Source: a virus
DNA length: 39,604 nt
Virus record (IMG/VR): IMGVR_UViG_3300049597_000143
Location: 1-39,604 of that record
Reading direction: 5' to 3' (one strand)
Every line of letters begins with the position of its first letter. The first letter of the stretch is position 1. Shown piece by piece: positions 13,144 through 22,967 of the stretch. Below the pieces are notes generated by a model. That model was not told the DNA's origin, did not search any database, and worked only from the letters and a program-made list of their open reading frames with translations. A program made the position numbers and the translations under genes.

Positions 13144-13431
13144 ATGGCGAACCAACACGGCGGCGCTCGGCCAGGATCGGGCAGAAAACCCGGTAGCGTC
13201 ACGCAAAAGACGCGCGAGATTGCTGAACGCGCGATCCAAGAAGGGTTGACGCCGCTCGAATACATGCTGGCCGTTCTGCGCGACGAGGTGAACGACACCG
13301 CTACGCGCATGGAAGCGGCCAAAAGCGCGGCGCCGTACCTGCACCCGAGGCTGAATGCCATCACGGTGGCAGGCGACGACGAGGCCCCGCTGCGACACGT
13401 TTTCCAGTGGGAATCGAAGTCCGGATCGTAA
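13144..13431 (+). CDS. terS: Terminase small subunit
   Basis: A 95-aa protein beginning MANQHGGARPGSGRKPGSVT, the basic, Gly-rich N-terminus seen in many phage small terminase/packaging proteins, followed by helices (REIAERAIQEGLTPLEYMLA) and PYLHPRLNAI. It would recognise phage DNA and present it to the large subunit encoded next. ATG 13144 is preferred over TTG 13132. It overlaps the terL start by 25 nt, which supports the pairing. Confidence 0.8.
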   Translation: MANQHGGARPGSGRKPGSVTQKTREIAERAIQEGLTPLEYMLAVLRDEVNDTATRMEAAKSAAPYLHPRLNAITVAGDDEAPLRHVFQWESKSGS

Positions 13432-14672
13432 TTCCGTACGCGCCTCGTGCGGCCTTCAAGCCGTTCCATGCGCGGACGGAGCGATGGGCCGTCATGGTCT
13501 GCCATCGGCGGGCTGGCAAGACGGTTTCCTGCATTAACGACTTGCTGCGCTCCGCACTGACGACTGAGCGCGACGATTGGCGCGGTGCGTACATCGCTCC
13601 GTACTACGGGCAGGCCAAGGACGTCGCTTGGGGCTATCTCAAGCGGTATGCGGGCGTTGTACCGGGCGTTGAGTTTTCCGAGGTGGAGCTCCGCGCCGAC
13701 TTCCCCAACGGCTCGCGTATCCGGCTCTACGGGGCTGACAACGCGGATGTGCGGCTGCGCGGCATCTACCTTGATGACGTGGTGTTGGACGAGTACGCGG
13801 ACTTCGCACCGTCTATCTACGGCGAGGTAATCCGTCCGCTGCTGGCTGACAGACAAGGCCGCGCGGTGTTCATCGGTACGCCGAAGGGGCACAACGGCTT
13901 CTATCGCGTGTGGGCTGACGCAGAGAGCAAGGCGGACTGGTTCCGTCTGATGCTGCGGGCTAGCGAGACGGGCATCGTGGCCGAGGACGAGCTGATGGCG
14001 GCTGCGTCGCAGATGACGCCCGATCAGTACGCGCAGGAATTTGAGTGCAGCTTTGAAGCGGCCATCCAAGGCGCGTACTACGCCAAGGACTTGCTTGCCG
14101 CAGAGAAGGACGGGCGCGTCGGTGATGTGCCGGTCGATCCGGTGCTGCCGGTGCATACGTCGTGGGACTTGGGCGTAGCGGACAGCACGGCCATCGTCTT
14201 TTGGCAGGCGCTGCGCGGCGGCACGGTTCGCATAGTTGACGCCTACGAAGCGAGCGGGCACGGCCTGGACCACTACGTCCGGGTGCTGAATGAGCGCGGG
14301 TACACGTACGGCGATCACTGGGCGCCGCATGACATCCAAGTACGCGAATTAGGATCCGGGCGCTCTCGGCTAGAGACGGCGGCAAGTCTCGGCATCCGGT
14401 TCAAGGTCACGCCGAATCTACCAGTGCAGGACGGCATCAACGCTGCACGGATGCTGCTGCCGCGCTGCTGGTTCAACAAGCGCCGCGTGTTGCCGCTGCT
14501 GGAAGCGCTCAAGCAATACCGCGAGAAGGTGGACGACAAGCGCCAAGTGTCGCTTGGTCCGCTGCACGACTGGACATCGCACTTTGCAGACGCATTCCGC
14601 TACATGGCGGTAGCTGCAAAAGAGCAAACGCCGAAGCGTAAATCGGCCGATCAAATTCACTGGCTTGCATAA
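13407..14672 (+). CDS. terL: Terminase large subunit
   Basis: A 421-aa packaging motor. The ATPase part has Walker A CHRRAGKT (residues 32-39), Walker B VVLDE (125-129) and the coupling-motif-like FIGTPKG. The C-terminal RNase H-fold nuclease shows SWDLGVADST for the first metal Asp and HFADAFRYMAVA near the end. It cuts concatemers and pumps DNA through the portal. The start is GTG 13407, inside terS. The stop directly abuts the portal ATG. P22-like neighbours suggest headful cutting, which is inference. Confidence 0.93.
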   Translation: MGIEVRIVIPYAPRAAFKPFHARTERWAVMVCHRRAGKTVSCINDLLRSALTTERDDWRGAYIAPYYGQAKDVAWGYLKRYAGVVPGVEFSEVELRADFPNGSRIRLYGADNADVRLRGIYLDDVVLDEYADFAPSIYGEVIRPLLADRQGRAVFIGTPKGHNGFYRVWADAESKADWFRLMLRASETGIVAEDELMAAASQMTPDQYAQEFECSFEAAIQGAYYAKDLLAAEKDGRVGDVPVDPVLPVHTSWDLGVADSTAIVFWQALRGGTVRIVDAYEASGHGLDHYVRVLNERGYTYGDHWAPHDIQVRELGSGRSRLETAASLGIRFKVTPNLPVQDGINAARMLLPRCWFNKRRVLPLLEALKQYREKVDDKRQVSLGPLHDWTSHFADAFRYMAVAAKEQTPKRKSADQIHWLA

Positions 14673-16715
14673 ATGGCAGATCGCGACATCCTCGACGAAG
14701 CGAAAGAGCGTTTCAGGCTTTCGCACGACGCGGAGTCCGAGAACCGTCAAGACGCGCTAGACGATCTCAAGTTCGCGCGCTTGGGTGAGCAGTGGCCCGA
14801 AAAGTACCGCCGCGAGCGCGAGGATGAAGGCCGTCCGTGCTTGACGATCAATCGCCTGCCTGCGTTCGCGCGTCAGATCATCAACGACGCGCGGCAGAAC
14901 AAGCCCGCGATCAAGGTGCGGCCTGCGGACAGCGGCGCGGACGTCAAGACGGCCGACATCTACAACGGTCTAATCCGCAACATTGAGCAGAGCAGCAACG
15001 CCGATGTGGCGTATGACACCGCACTAGAATCGGCCGTCTACGGCGGGTTTGGCTACTTCCGCATCAAGACCGATTACGCGCACGACGACACGTTTGACCT
15101 CGATATCTGCATCGAGCGCGTCGCCAACCCTTTCACCGTCTATGGCGACCCCAACTCTCAGGCCGCCGACGCATCCGATTGGCGCTTCGGCTTCGTCACC
15201 GATCTAGTCCCAAAGGTCGAGTTCCAGGCCAAGTACGGCAAGAACGCGGCAACGCTCGACTGGTCGTCCGACGGCGACGAGCGCGACGAACTGTGGTCCG
15301 AAGAAGAGTCCGTCCGCGTTGCCGAGTACTGGCAGCGGGACGAGACGAAGCGGCTGATTGTCGCGCTGTCGAACGGGCAGATCCTCGACGCCAAGCAATA
15401 CGAAGCCAACCGCGAACTGTGGGACGCCTCGCAGATTGTCGTTGTCGGTGAGCGCGAAACCAAGTCGTACAAGGTTACGCACTACATCCTGACCGGCGCT
15501 GAGGTGCTGGAGACGACGGAGTGGGCGGGGCGCTACATCCCCATCGTGCCGGTCTATGGCGACGAAGTGAACATCGAGGGGAAACGCTATTTCCGCTCGT
15601 TGGTCAGGGATGTCAGAGATCCCCAAATGATGTTCAACTTTTGGCGCACCGCTGCGACTGAGCTTGTTGCGCTCGCACCTAAAGCACCGTTCATCGGCCC
15701 CGTCGGCGCGTTCGATAGCGACATGGGCAAGTGGCAGACGGCGCACGTCAAGTCGCACCCCTTTATCGAGTACGACGGCCCGCTTGCCCCGCAGCGTCAG
15801 GCGTTCGCAGGCGTGCCCGCAGGAGCTCTCCAAGAGGCCCTGAACGCCTCCGACGACATGAAGTCGATCCTTGGCATCTACGACGCATCGCTTGGCGCTA
15901 GGAGCAACGAGACGAGCGGACGCGCGATCCTGGCACGGCAGCGCGAGGGCGACGTCAGCACGTTCCACTTCATTGACAACCTGAGCCGCGCCATCAAGTA
16001 CGCAGGCCGCGTTTTGATCGACCTGATCCCGGCCGTGTACGACAAACCGCGCATGGTGCGAGTGCTCGGCGAGGACGGCAAGCCCGAGGTGGTGCAGATC
16101 AACGCGCCCGATGAAAAAGGGCAGGTGTACGAGCTCGCGCGCGGCAAGTACGACTTGATCGTGGAAGCGGGGCCGTCGTTTACCACCAAGCGCGAGGAAG
16201 CCGCGACGTTCCTGCTTGAGACGATGCGCGCCAACCCGCAGACAGCGCCGCTGTTGATGGACGTGGTTGCGCGGAATCAGGACTTCCCGGAAGCCGACAA
16301 AGTCGCTCGGCGTTTCCAAGCGATGTTGCCGCCGCAGATTCAGCAGGCCGAGTCGCAGGGCGAGGAGCCCGACGCGGGTGCGCTGATGGGCCAACTGTCG
16401 CAAGCGCAGCAGCAAATGCAGGCCATGCAGCAGCAGTTGCAACAAGCCGCGCAGGCGTTGCAGGGCAAGCAAGCCGAGATGCAGGCCAAGGCGCAGGAAT
16501 CGCAGGCTCAGTTGGAGCTTGAGCGGCAGAAAGCCGCCGCGCAATTGCAGCTTGAGCGCGAGATGGCCGCGCAGAAGATCCAGTTGGAGCGCGAGATTGC
16601 GTCCATGAAGCTCATGGCGCAGCGCGACATTGAAGCAATGAAACAGCAGGCGGAAACGGAGCGCGCGGTGCTGGCGCCGCAGCCTGAACCCACGTTCCCG
16701 CAACCGACGGAATAA
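14673..16715 (+). CDS. P22-type portal protein
   Basis: A 680-aa protein similar in length and N-terminal pattern to P22 gp1: ERFRLSHDAESENRQDALDD, CLTINRLPAFARQIINDARQ and a conserved NKPAIKVRPAD segment. The dodecamer forms the head vertex through which terminase packs DNA. The last 120 residues are a Gln/Ala/Glu-rich coiled coil (QQMQAMQQQLQQAAQALQGK and onward), like the barrel helix region of P22 portal. It follows terL without a gap and precedes structural genes. Confidence 0.92.
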   Translation: MADRDILDEAKERFRLSHDAESENRQDALDDLKFARLGEQWPEKYRREREDEGRPCLTINRLPAFARQIINDARQNKPAIKVRPADSGADVKTADIYNGLIRNIEQSSNADVAYDTALESAVYGGFGYFRIKTDYAHDDTFDLDICIERVANPFTVYGDPNSQAADASDWRFGFVTDLVPKVEFQAKYGKNAATLDWSSDGDERDELWSEEESVRVAEYWQRDETKRLIVALSNGQILDAKQYEANRELWDASQIVVVGERETKSYKVTHYILTGAEVLETTEWAGRYIPIVPVYGDEVNIEGKRYFRSLVRDVRDPQMMFNFWRTAATELVALAPKAPFIGPVGAFDSDMGKWQTAHVKSHPFIEYDGPLAPQRQAFAGVPAGALQEALNASDDMKSILGIYDASLGARSNETSGRAILARQREGDVSTFHFIDNLSRAIKYAGRVLIDLIPAVYDKPRMVRVLGEDGKPEVVQINAPDEKGQVYELARGKYDLIVEAGPSFTTKREEAATFLLETMRANPQTAPLLMDVVARNQDFPEADKVARRFQAMLPPQIQQAESQGEEPDAGALMGQLSQAQQQMQAMQQQLQQAAQALQGKQAEMQAKAQESQAQLELERQKAAAQLQLEREMAAQKIQLEREIASMKLMAQRDIEAMKQQAETERAVLAPQPEPTFPQPTE

Positions 16716-16717
16716 TC

Positions 16718-18952
16718 ATGGCAGATATCAAGGCATCGCACGCTGACGGTAGCGGCGCGTCGAAACTTTTGCGCGACATGGGCGACGGCACGCACGCCGA
16801 AGTCATGGCGGCAGAAGCAACCGGCAACATCACCGGCAAGTTCCGCGAGGCTTTTGAGGCTTACGACCCGGTGGCCGGCGGGAAATGGATGGAAACCAAA
16901 ACCGCTGGCGACCTTGTGTTTGTCGACGGCAATGCGGTGGCGGCGTCTTACCTCGTCATCAGCAAAGACCCGCTAACCGCTGGCACGGAAACGGCAGTCG
17001 AGATCGACCCGTCGCTGCACTTCCACCTGCCGACCGAGATTGCTATCGGCTTGTCGATGTCGCAGCGCACGCTCGGGCAAGAGTTTGCGGTTGAAGCCGT
17101 CGACACGGGCGGGCCGCTGGCCGACATCCCGGACATCGCTATTTCGTCCATTACGCAGACGACGACCGTCCTAACGATCGACACCGTGTCGCCGCACGGC
17201 CTGAGCGTTGGCAAGTCGATCGGTGTTGCGGGCTGCTCCAACCCGGTCGCCAACTATCCGGCGCTGGTTGTCGCGTCGGTGCCGTCGCCTACGCAGATCA
17301 CTTGCACGGCCGGCCCTGGCGGAACCATTGCATCGCAGTCGATCACCAATCCGGCGGGCGCGAAGGGCTCGATCTACTTCCGGCAGCGCTTTGGCCGCGC
17401 TCGCAATGGCGTGTCGCAGATTTTCGAGAACGCGACCGTTACCAATGCCTCGCTTTACGTGCGGTCCGAGTCGGGCGACGCGCTGCCGAGCGGCACGGTT
17501 GCGGGTAGCCATTCGGTGACCGTCGGCACGACTGCGCCGGTTCAGCTCGTCAACAGCGCGTATTCCTACGCCTTCGGTCCGACCACCGAGTTTCGGCTGC
17601 TGCTGCAATCGGATCGCATTCAGTGGGCGGATAGCGCCGTTGATGCTACCGCGCAGATGACCTCGCGCCTTGTCCGCACGCAGGTCTGCCCGGACCCGGC
17701 GGATGTCTACAAGCTGCGGTTCCGTGCGACCAACAACAAGGCATTGACCACGCCGTCGGCGCAGATCGTGTCGGCAGTCAAGGCTGGCAGCACGACCGCG
17801 ACGATTGTCACCGCAACCGCGCACGGGTTGGCGCTTGGCGATCCGGTCGTCATCTACGGCATCCGCGATCAGACGGCGACGTCGTTTCCCAATTTGCTGA
17901 CGGCCACCGCTGTGGCGTCGGTTGTGGACGCGACGACGTTCACCATCGTGCAGGGCACCAGCGGCACTGTAACCAGCTACGGCGGATACGTCGCCAAGGT
18001 CAACGGCGGCGCGCTGATGTCGGCGCTTGGTGCGTCGGCAATCGTCGCGCAGTCGGCTGTGCTGTCCACGCTGTCGGATGGCACTCGGCAACTGGTGTTG
18101 ACCGGTAACGGCTCTTGGACCGGTCTGTCGATTGGCGACATGACGGAACTTGTCGGGTGCCGCGCGAACTTGACGGGCGTCTCTCTTGGCGTTGACGGTC
18201 CGTGGAAGGTTGCCAACGTCGTGACGACCGCGCTGACGCTGGTTCTGCCGTATGCGGGTCAGCGCACGCTGCCCGCTGACTTTGCGTCGGCTGACTGCGG
18301 CGGTGGCGTCATCAAACGCACCTGCATGCGCGTCAGCTTCGTGCGGGTGTTTGACTATGAGCGGCTGCGCGTAGAGGCGCTTGCTCGCCCGGCGTCGGAT
18401 GCTGCTGCTGCGATGCCGGTCGCGGTGCAGAACACCGTGCCGGTAAGCGGCAGTGTGACGGCTACAGTCGCGTCTACCACGATCACCGGCGGCCAAGCGG
18501 CGCACGACGCTGCAATCGCTGGCAACCCGATGCGGGCAGGCGGGCGCGCTGTTACTGCGAACTACGCTGCGGTCGCAACTGGCGACACTGCTGATTACAT
18601 TTCGACGCTTGTCGGCGCGCAGATCGTCAAGCCTTACGCAATCCCGGAGGCCGAGTGGTCGTACACGGGCGCTCTTACGACCACCAGCGACGTTGCGGCG
18701 CAGACTGCGGCGGGCGCGGGCTTGAAGCGTTTCCCGACGTGGATTCAGGCCACCAACACGGGCGCCGCTGCGGTTGACGTTCTGCTGCGTGACGGCACGA
18801 CCACGCGGCTGCAAATCACGATCCCAGCCGGGCAATCGGTTGACTCCGCGCTGCCTACCAGCATCCCGCTGACGGCCAATACGGCCCTTAACGTCGCGCT
18901 GTCGGCTGTTGGCACCGTCCGCGTCAACCTGCTTGGCTACACCGCTCCGTAA
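16718..18952 (+). CDS. Large beta-rich virion structural protein
   Basis: A 744-aa protein, Thr/Ala/Val rich throughout, with no catalytic motif visible. The middle carries repeated small beta domains (TVLTIDTVSPHGLSVGKSIG and TATIVTATAHGLALGDPVVI), an Ig-like or adhesin-like pattern of phage surface proteins. The C-terminal 160 residues (PVAVQNTVPVSGSVTATV, then WSYTGALTTTSDVAAQTAAG) resemble domains of phage head-fibre or decoration proteins. It lies between portal and the first beta-helix protein, before scaffold and coat. A virion role is likely, the exact one unknown. Confidence 0.7.
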   Translation: MADIKASHADGSGASKLLRDMGDGTHAEVMAAEATGNITGKFREAFEAYDPVAGGKWMETKTAGDLVFVDGNAVAASYLVISKDPLTAGTETAVEIDPSLHFHLPTEIAIGLSMSQRTLGQEFAVEAVDTGGPLADIPDIAISSITQTTTVLTIDTVSPHGLSVGKSIGVAGCSNPVANYPALVVASVPSPTQITCTAGPGGTIASQSITNPAGAKGSIYFRQRFGRARNGVSQIFENATVTNASLYVRSESGDALPSGTVAGSHSVTVGTTAPVQLVNSAYSYAFGPTTEFRLLLQSDRIQWADSAVDATAQMTSRLVRTQVCPDPADVYKLRFRATNNKALTTPSAQIVSAVKAGSTTATIVTATAHGLALGDPVVIYGIRDQTATSFPNLLTATAVASVVDATTFTIVQGTSGTVTSYGGYVAKVNGGALMSALGASAIVAQSAVLSTLSDGTRQLVLTGNGSWTGLSIGDMTELVGCRANLTGVSLGVDGPWKVANVVTTALTLVLPYAGQRTLPADFASADCGGGVIKRTCMRVSFVRVFDYERLRVEALARPASDAAAAMPVAVQNTVPVSGSVTATVASTTITGGQAAHDAAIAGNPMRAGGRAVTANYAAVATGDTADYISTLVGAQIVKPYAIPEAEWSYTGALTTTSDVAAQTAAGAGLKRFPTWIQATNTGAAAVDVLLRDGTTTRLQITIPAGQSVDSALPTSIPLTANTALNVALSAVGTVRVNLLGYTAP

Positions 18953-18961
18953 GGCCGCACC

Positions 18962-20668
18962 ATGCCGCAAGTCACCCTTGCTCGCGCTGGGCAGATCAGC
19001 GACCCGATCGAAGTAGGCCCCGGCACGCGCGTAACCGCGACCGGCGGCTATGTGCAGTGGACGACCGGGACGCTTGTGGACGTGCGCAACGGCACCGCGA
19101 CATGGCAGACGTGGCCCGCTGGTGCTGTGGCAGGGTATCAGGACACGTTGCGTCGGCTTGTGATTCGTGGCGTGGCTACGGGCGCGATGGCGCTGACATG
19201 GGACGAGAGCAAGCAGGACGAAGGCGAGGAGGGCGTCTACTGGCAAGAGGGCGGCGGCGGCGCGGCCGGCACGTTTCTCGCCCCGTCGGGGGACGCGACC
19301 GGCGCATCGGATCGCGCTGCGGTGCAAGCTGCGCACGACAATGCGTCAAGCGTCGTCGGTGGCTTTCGCATCACGCTCGCAAGCGGGCAATGGTACTTCG
19401 ACGGCCCGGTGACGATTACCAAGCCGATCATCATTGCAGGCATGGGGGCGTCTACCGGAGTAGCGCCACTGCGCGGCACGCTTATTACCAACGTCAGCGC
19501 ATCGCCTACACGGACGTTCTACGTCAACCCGACCACCGAGGCGATCTGGGGTGTGGCAATCTGCGACCTGGCCATTAACGGCAATGGCGTGAACGACGGT
19601 ATCGGCATCCTGGCTGGGACGCCGCACACAGTGTCCCAGTCGCGCTTTTGCGATCTTGTCATCCGCAACGTGCGCGACGGGATCTACGCCACCGGCACCA
19701 GCAGCGCCGAGGTCTACCAGAACGAGTTCCGGAACATCAAGATCACGAGCTGCACGCGGCACGGGTTTTACCTTGATGTCAGTTCGTATAACCAACTCTG
19801 GAACATTGAGACGACGGGCATCACCGGCGCAGCGGGCTACGGGTTCTACCTGTTCGGCACGGCCACGACCGCTCACGGTCTGATGACCGAGGGCTGCGTC
19901 AACATCGACGCGCCGTGGGGCCGTATTAGCAGCGTCAACGTCGAGACGATTTCGGCGGCCACGCCGGTATCGAGCATTGCCGTGCGCCTAAATGGCACTG
20001 GACTTGGCGTTTACGGCGTCTCGCTTGTGAACATCAACCCTGCAAAGTGCAATTACGGAATTTCGTGTTACTCAGCAGCAGCCACCGTGCGGGACGTTGT
20101 TGTCGCCGGCACTCAAGGCCCGGCTTATGTTTTTACGCCGCAGGCCGGCTCGTCGGGTTTGCTTGAAAACTGCCAGACTCAGCTGGCTCACTTCTACGTC
20201 GAGCAGTATTCGTCGATGTCAGACATGGCCGGCTGGCGTTTCCGTGGCTGCGACGGTGCAAACGGCGTTGTGCGCGGAAACGAAGACAACGCAAAGCAAC
20301 TCACACGACTGTTTGCATTACGCACCGCAAACTTTCAATCGACATCCGACCAGACGTTTACGAGACACGGCGGGTTCACGAGCTATCGAATCACTCAGGT
20401 AAAAGCGGTCACTCGCTCAGGAGGCTCGACCGTTGCTTGCTCGGGTGGTATCTACACCGCAGCTGCCAAAAGCGGCACAGCCCTAGTAGCAGCCGGTCAA
20501 TCGTGGCTTGGACTATCGGCTATCGGAAAGATGGTTGACGCAACGGTGGCCGGTGTAAACGTCACCGACGTCCAGACCGCTACGCCGATTCTGTCGCTGA
20601 CGACTGGCAGCACTGCTGCGGCGACCGCCGACGTGTTCTTGTACGGCTACATCATGGACACGGTGTAG
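18962..20668 (+). CDS. Beta-helix tailspike-like protein (first)
   Basis: A 568-aa protein. Residues 1-95 form a small beta domain (MPQVTLARAGQISDPIEVGP), perhaps for virion attachment. A Gly-rich linker (GGGGAAG) leads to a pectate-lyase-type right-handed beta-helix: DGPVTITKPIIIAGMG, ICDLAINGNGVNDGIGILAG and repeated short strands to about residue 420, then a C-terminal beta domain. This architecture is typical of tailspikes that bind or cleave host polysaccharide. No catalytic pair can be assigned by eye. A clear terminator follows. Confidence 0.75.
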   Translation: MPQVTLARAGQISDPIEVGPGTRVTATGGYVQWTTGTLVDVRNGTATWQTWPAGAVAGYQDTLRRLVIRGVATGAMALTWDESKQDEGEEGVYWQEGGGGAAGTFLAPSGDATGASDRAAVQAAHDNASSVVGGFRITLASGQWYFDGPVTITKPIIIAGMGASTGVAPLRGTLITNVSASPTRTFYVNPTTEAIWGVAICDLAINGNGVNDGIGILAGTPHTVSQSRFCDLVIRNVRDGIYATGTSSAEVYQNEFRNIKITSCTRHGFYLDVSSYNQLWNIETTGITGAAGYGFYLFGTATTAHGLMTEGCVNIDAPWGRISSVNVETISAATPVSSIAVRLNGTGLGVYGVSLVNINPAKCNYGISCYSAAATVRDVVVAGTQGPAYVFTPQAGSSGLLENCQTQLAHFYVEQYSSMSDMAGWRFRGCDGANGVVRGNEDNAKQLTRLFALRTANFQSTSDQTFTRHGGFTSYRITQVKAVTRSGGSTVACSGGIYTAAAKSGTALVAAGQSWLGLSAIGKMVDATVAGVNVTDVQTATPILSLTTGSTAAATADVFLYGYIMDTV

Positions 20669-20710
20669 CACCGCGACCCGGACTTAGCCGCCGCGCACCC
20701 GGCTACATGA

Positions 20711-20730
20711 ACCCGCTTTGGCGGGTTTTT
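20711..20730 (+). terminator. Intrinsic terminator after the first tailspike-like gene
   Basis: ACCCGC-TTTG-GCGGGT followed by TTTT. It separates the upstream structural genes from scaffold and coat. Confidence 0.85.
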
Positions 20731-20758
20731 GCATTGGTGCGTCTTTACTGGAATACAC

Positions 20759-21637
20759 ATGAACGAAACCGAGAATAATCCGAGTGAAAGCCCGGAACTC
20801 TCTAACAACGCCGCTCCCGAGCAGGAGCCGGTAGATACCGAGCAGCCCGACACGCTTGACGCCGACGAATCCGCAGATGACGCAGACAGCGCCGTCGAGG
20901 AAACCGAGGAAGTCGAGCTCGACGGGGAAAAGCTAGCCGTACCGAAGTCAGCCGCCGAGAAGTTGCGCGCGGCAATGCTTCGGCAGGCTGACTACACGCG
21001 CAAGACTCAGGAACTGGCGCAGCAGCGCCAACAAGCCGAGGAGTCTTTCCAACAGCGTGAGGCTCGCGTCGCTGCCGAGCAGGCAAACATTCAATCGGTC
21101 GCGCGTGTCATGGCGATTGATGAGCGGTTGCAGCAATACGCAAACGTGGACTGGCAGGCTCTTAACCAGTCCGACCCCGTTCGTGCGCAATCCGAATACT
21201 TCATTTATCAACAGTTGAAGGATGCGCGCGGCGGGCTGGTTTCACAGATCCAGCAGCAGGAGTCCCAACGGGCACTGCGCGACTCCGAGGCGCAAGCCAA
21301 GGCCGCGCAACAAGCTCAGGAAGTGCTCAGCCGCGAGATCAAGGGTTGGGGTCCAGAAGTAGCCAAGTCGTTGCGAGAAGTCGCTAAATCGCTTGGTGCT
21401 GACGCAAAGGCAATCGACAACATCCGCGATCCGTGGATCGTCAAGGCGTTGCACGCGCAAAAGCAACTGATGGACCTGCAAGCCAAAGCTAGCAAGGCGC
21501 CCGCCGCGCCCGCAGCAGTACCCGTCAAGACCATCACCGGAGCCACGTCGAAAGCGACCGTGGATCTCGACAAGTTGCCGATTGACGAATACATGCGCCG
21601 GGAACGAGCCCGCCTCGCTAAGCAACCGCGCCGCTAA
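20759..21637 (+). CDS. Scaffolding protein
   Basis: A 292-aa, highly charged helical protein placed directly before the coat gene, as P22 gp8 precedes gp5. The N-terminus is very acidic (DESADDADSAVEETEEVELD), the middle is coiled coil (KTQELAQQRQQAEESFQQRE) and the C-terminus is basic (MRRERARLAKQPRR), which matches the coat-binding helix-turn-helix end of scaffolds. It would direct procapsid assembly and then leave. ATG 20759 is chosen over 20729 because the longer start lies next to the terminator and lacks a scaffold-like sequence. Confidence 0.85.
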   Translation: MNETENNPSESPELSNNAAPEQEPVDTEQPDTLDADESADDADSAVEETEEVELDGEKLAVPKSAAEKLRAAMLRQADYTRKTQELAQQRQQAEESFQQREARVAAEQANIQSVARVMAIDERLQQYANVDWQALNQSDPVRAQSEYFIYQQLKDARGGLVSQIQQQESQRALRDSEAQAKAAQQAQEVLSREIKGWGPEVAKSLREVAKSLGADAKAIDNIRDPWIVKALHAQKQLMDLQAKASKAPAAPAAVPVKTITGATSKATVDLDKLPIDEYMRRERARLAKQPRR

Positions 21638-21661
21638 TCAGCGGCATATCTCGTAACTGAC

Positions 21662-21683
21662 AAACCGCCTCCGGGCGGTTTTT
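21662..21683 (+). terminator. Intrinsic terminator between scaffold and coat
   Basis: AAACCGCC-TCCG-GGCGGTTT followed by TTTGC. It may set the scaffold to coat expression ratio. Confidence 0.82.
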
Positions 21684-21702
21684 GCATTTCTAGGGACTGA
21701 AA

Positions 21703-22899
21703 ATGGCTACCAATACCCTGCTTAACGCAGACATGATTACGAAGCGTGCGCTTCTGATCCTGCACCAGAAACTCACCTTCATCGGCAACATTAACCGCGC
21801 TTACGATGACTCGTTCGCCCAGGACGGCGCCAAGATCGGCTCGACCCTGCGCATCCGTCAGCCCAATCAATTCACGGTTCGGTCCGGCTCGGCGCTGTCG
21901 GTGCAAAACGTGGTGGAAACCAACACCGCGCTGACCGTCGACACGCAACTTGGCGTGGATTTTGAGTTCTCGTCGAAAGAACTGACGATGAACATCGACG
22001 ATTACGCCAAGCGCTACCTTGAGCCCGCGATGGCCCGCCTAGCCGCGCAGATCGAAGCTAACGTTTGGTCGTCGATGTACAAGTCGGTTGCCAACGTGGT
22101 CGACGCTGACACCGTTGCCCCGGCGCTCATCCACCTGAACCGCGCCCGCAAGCGTCTGACCGATTCGCTGGCCCCGCCCGATAACCGCAACGTTCTGCTG
22201 TCCACCGATCACACTGTCAAATTTGTGGACGCGCTGAAAGGGCTTTTTCAAGACTCGACGCAAATCAAGGACCAGTACCGCGAAGGCATGCTGGGCCGCA
22301 TCGCTGGCTTCGACCTGTATGAGTCGACCCACGTCTCCGACCACCTGACCGGCACCGCTGCTAAGACTACCGGCTACCTGTCGAATGGCGCTACGCAGAC
22401 CGGCGCGGCCATCGTCGTCGACACCGGCACCACCACGTTCCTTGCGGGCGATGTGGTGACCTTTGCGGGTGTGTTTGACGTTCACCCGGAGACCAAAGTC
22501 TCGACCGGTGTTCTCAAGCAGTTTGTGGTGACGGCCAACTCGGGCACTTCGGCGACCTCGCTTGCGATCTCGCCGGCCATCGTGGCCTCGGGTGCGCGTC
22601 AGAACGTCAGCAGCGCAATTGCTGACAACTCGGCGGTCGTCAAGATCGGTGCGGGCGCCAACGAGCTGCTGAACTCGTCGCTGGCGTTCCAAAAGGACGC
22701 CTTCACCTTTGCGACGGCTGACCTCGTGCTTCCGAAGGGTGTCGACATGGCCTCGCGCCAAGTCTACGACGGCATTTCGCTGCGGTTTGTTCGTGACTAC
22801 ACAATCTCGGACGACCAGTTCCCGGCTCGTTTTGACGTGTTGTACGGCGCCGCCGCGATCCGTCCTGAACTCGCCTGCCGCATCCACGCTGACGGCTAA
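21703..22899 (+). CDS. P22-type major coat protein
   Basis: A 398-aa protein matching the P22 gp5 coat family in length and pattern: MATNTLLNADMITKRALLIL at the start, then IGSTLRIRQPNQFTVRSG and FEFSSKELTMNIDDYAKRYL in the N-terminal HK97-fold region. Residues about 225-300 (beta rich, ending near SPAIVASGARQNVS) fit the inserted domain of P22-like coats. The C-terminus (ISLRFVRDYTISDDQFPARF) is conserved in the family. Flanked by terminators on both sides, as expected for a highly expressed gene. Confidence 0.93.
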   Translation: MATNTLLNADMITKRALLILHQKLTFIGNINRAYDDSFAQDGAKIGSTLRIRQPNQFTVRSGSALSVQNVVETNTALTVDTQLGVDFEFSSKELTMNIDDYAKRYLEPAMARLAAQIEANVWSSMYKSVANVVDADTVAPALIHLNRARKRLTDSLAPPDNRNVLLSTDHTVKFVDALKGLFQDSTQIKDQYREGMLGRIAGFDLYESTHVSDHLTGTAAKTTGYLSNGATQTGAAIVVDTGTTTFLAGDVVTFAGVFDVHPETKVSTGVLKQFVVTANSGTSATSLAISPAIVASGARQNVSSAIADNSAVVKIGAGANELLNSSLAFQKDAFTFATADLVLPKGVDMASRQVYDGISLRFVRDYTISDDQFPARFDVLYGAAAIRPELACRIHADG

Positions 22900-22920
22900 T
22901 CCCTGACGCAGTAGCAACCC

Positions 22921-22947
22921 GCCCCGGCGCTCACAAGGTGCCGGGGC
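22921..22947 (+). terminator. Terminator-like hairpin after coat gene
   Basis: GCCCCGGC pairs with GCCGGGGC, with a further short inner stem. Only a short T tract (TGTTTC) follows, so efficiency is uncertain. Confidence 0.65.
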
Positions 22948-22967
22948 TGTTTCACATGGAACACTAG

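Noticed and set aside
13098-14339. 413-codon minus-strand frame over terL
   Set aside because: Antisense to a confident terminase gene and without domain features.
15204-16703. 499-codon minus-strand frame over the portal gene
   Set aside because: Leu/Arg-rich shadow of the portal codons, especially of its Gln-rich tail. The forward frame has clear portal features.
17171-19336. 721-codon open frame on the minus strand
   Set aside because: It lies antisense to two large structural genes, has a shadow-like Arg/Ala/Gly composition, and no ribosome binding site or coupling. It is a by-product of high GC coding.
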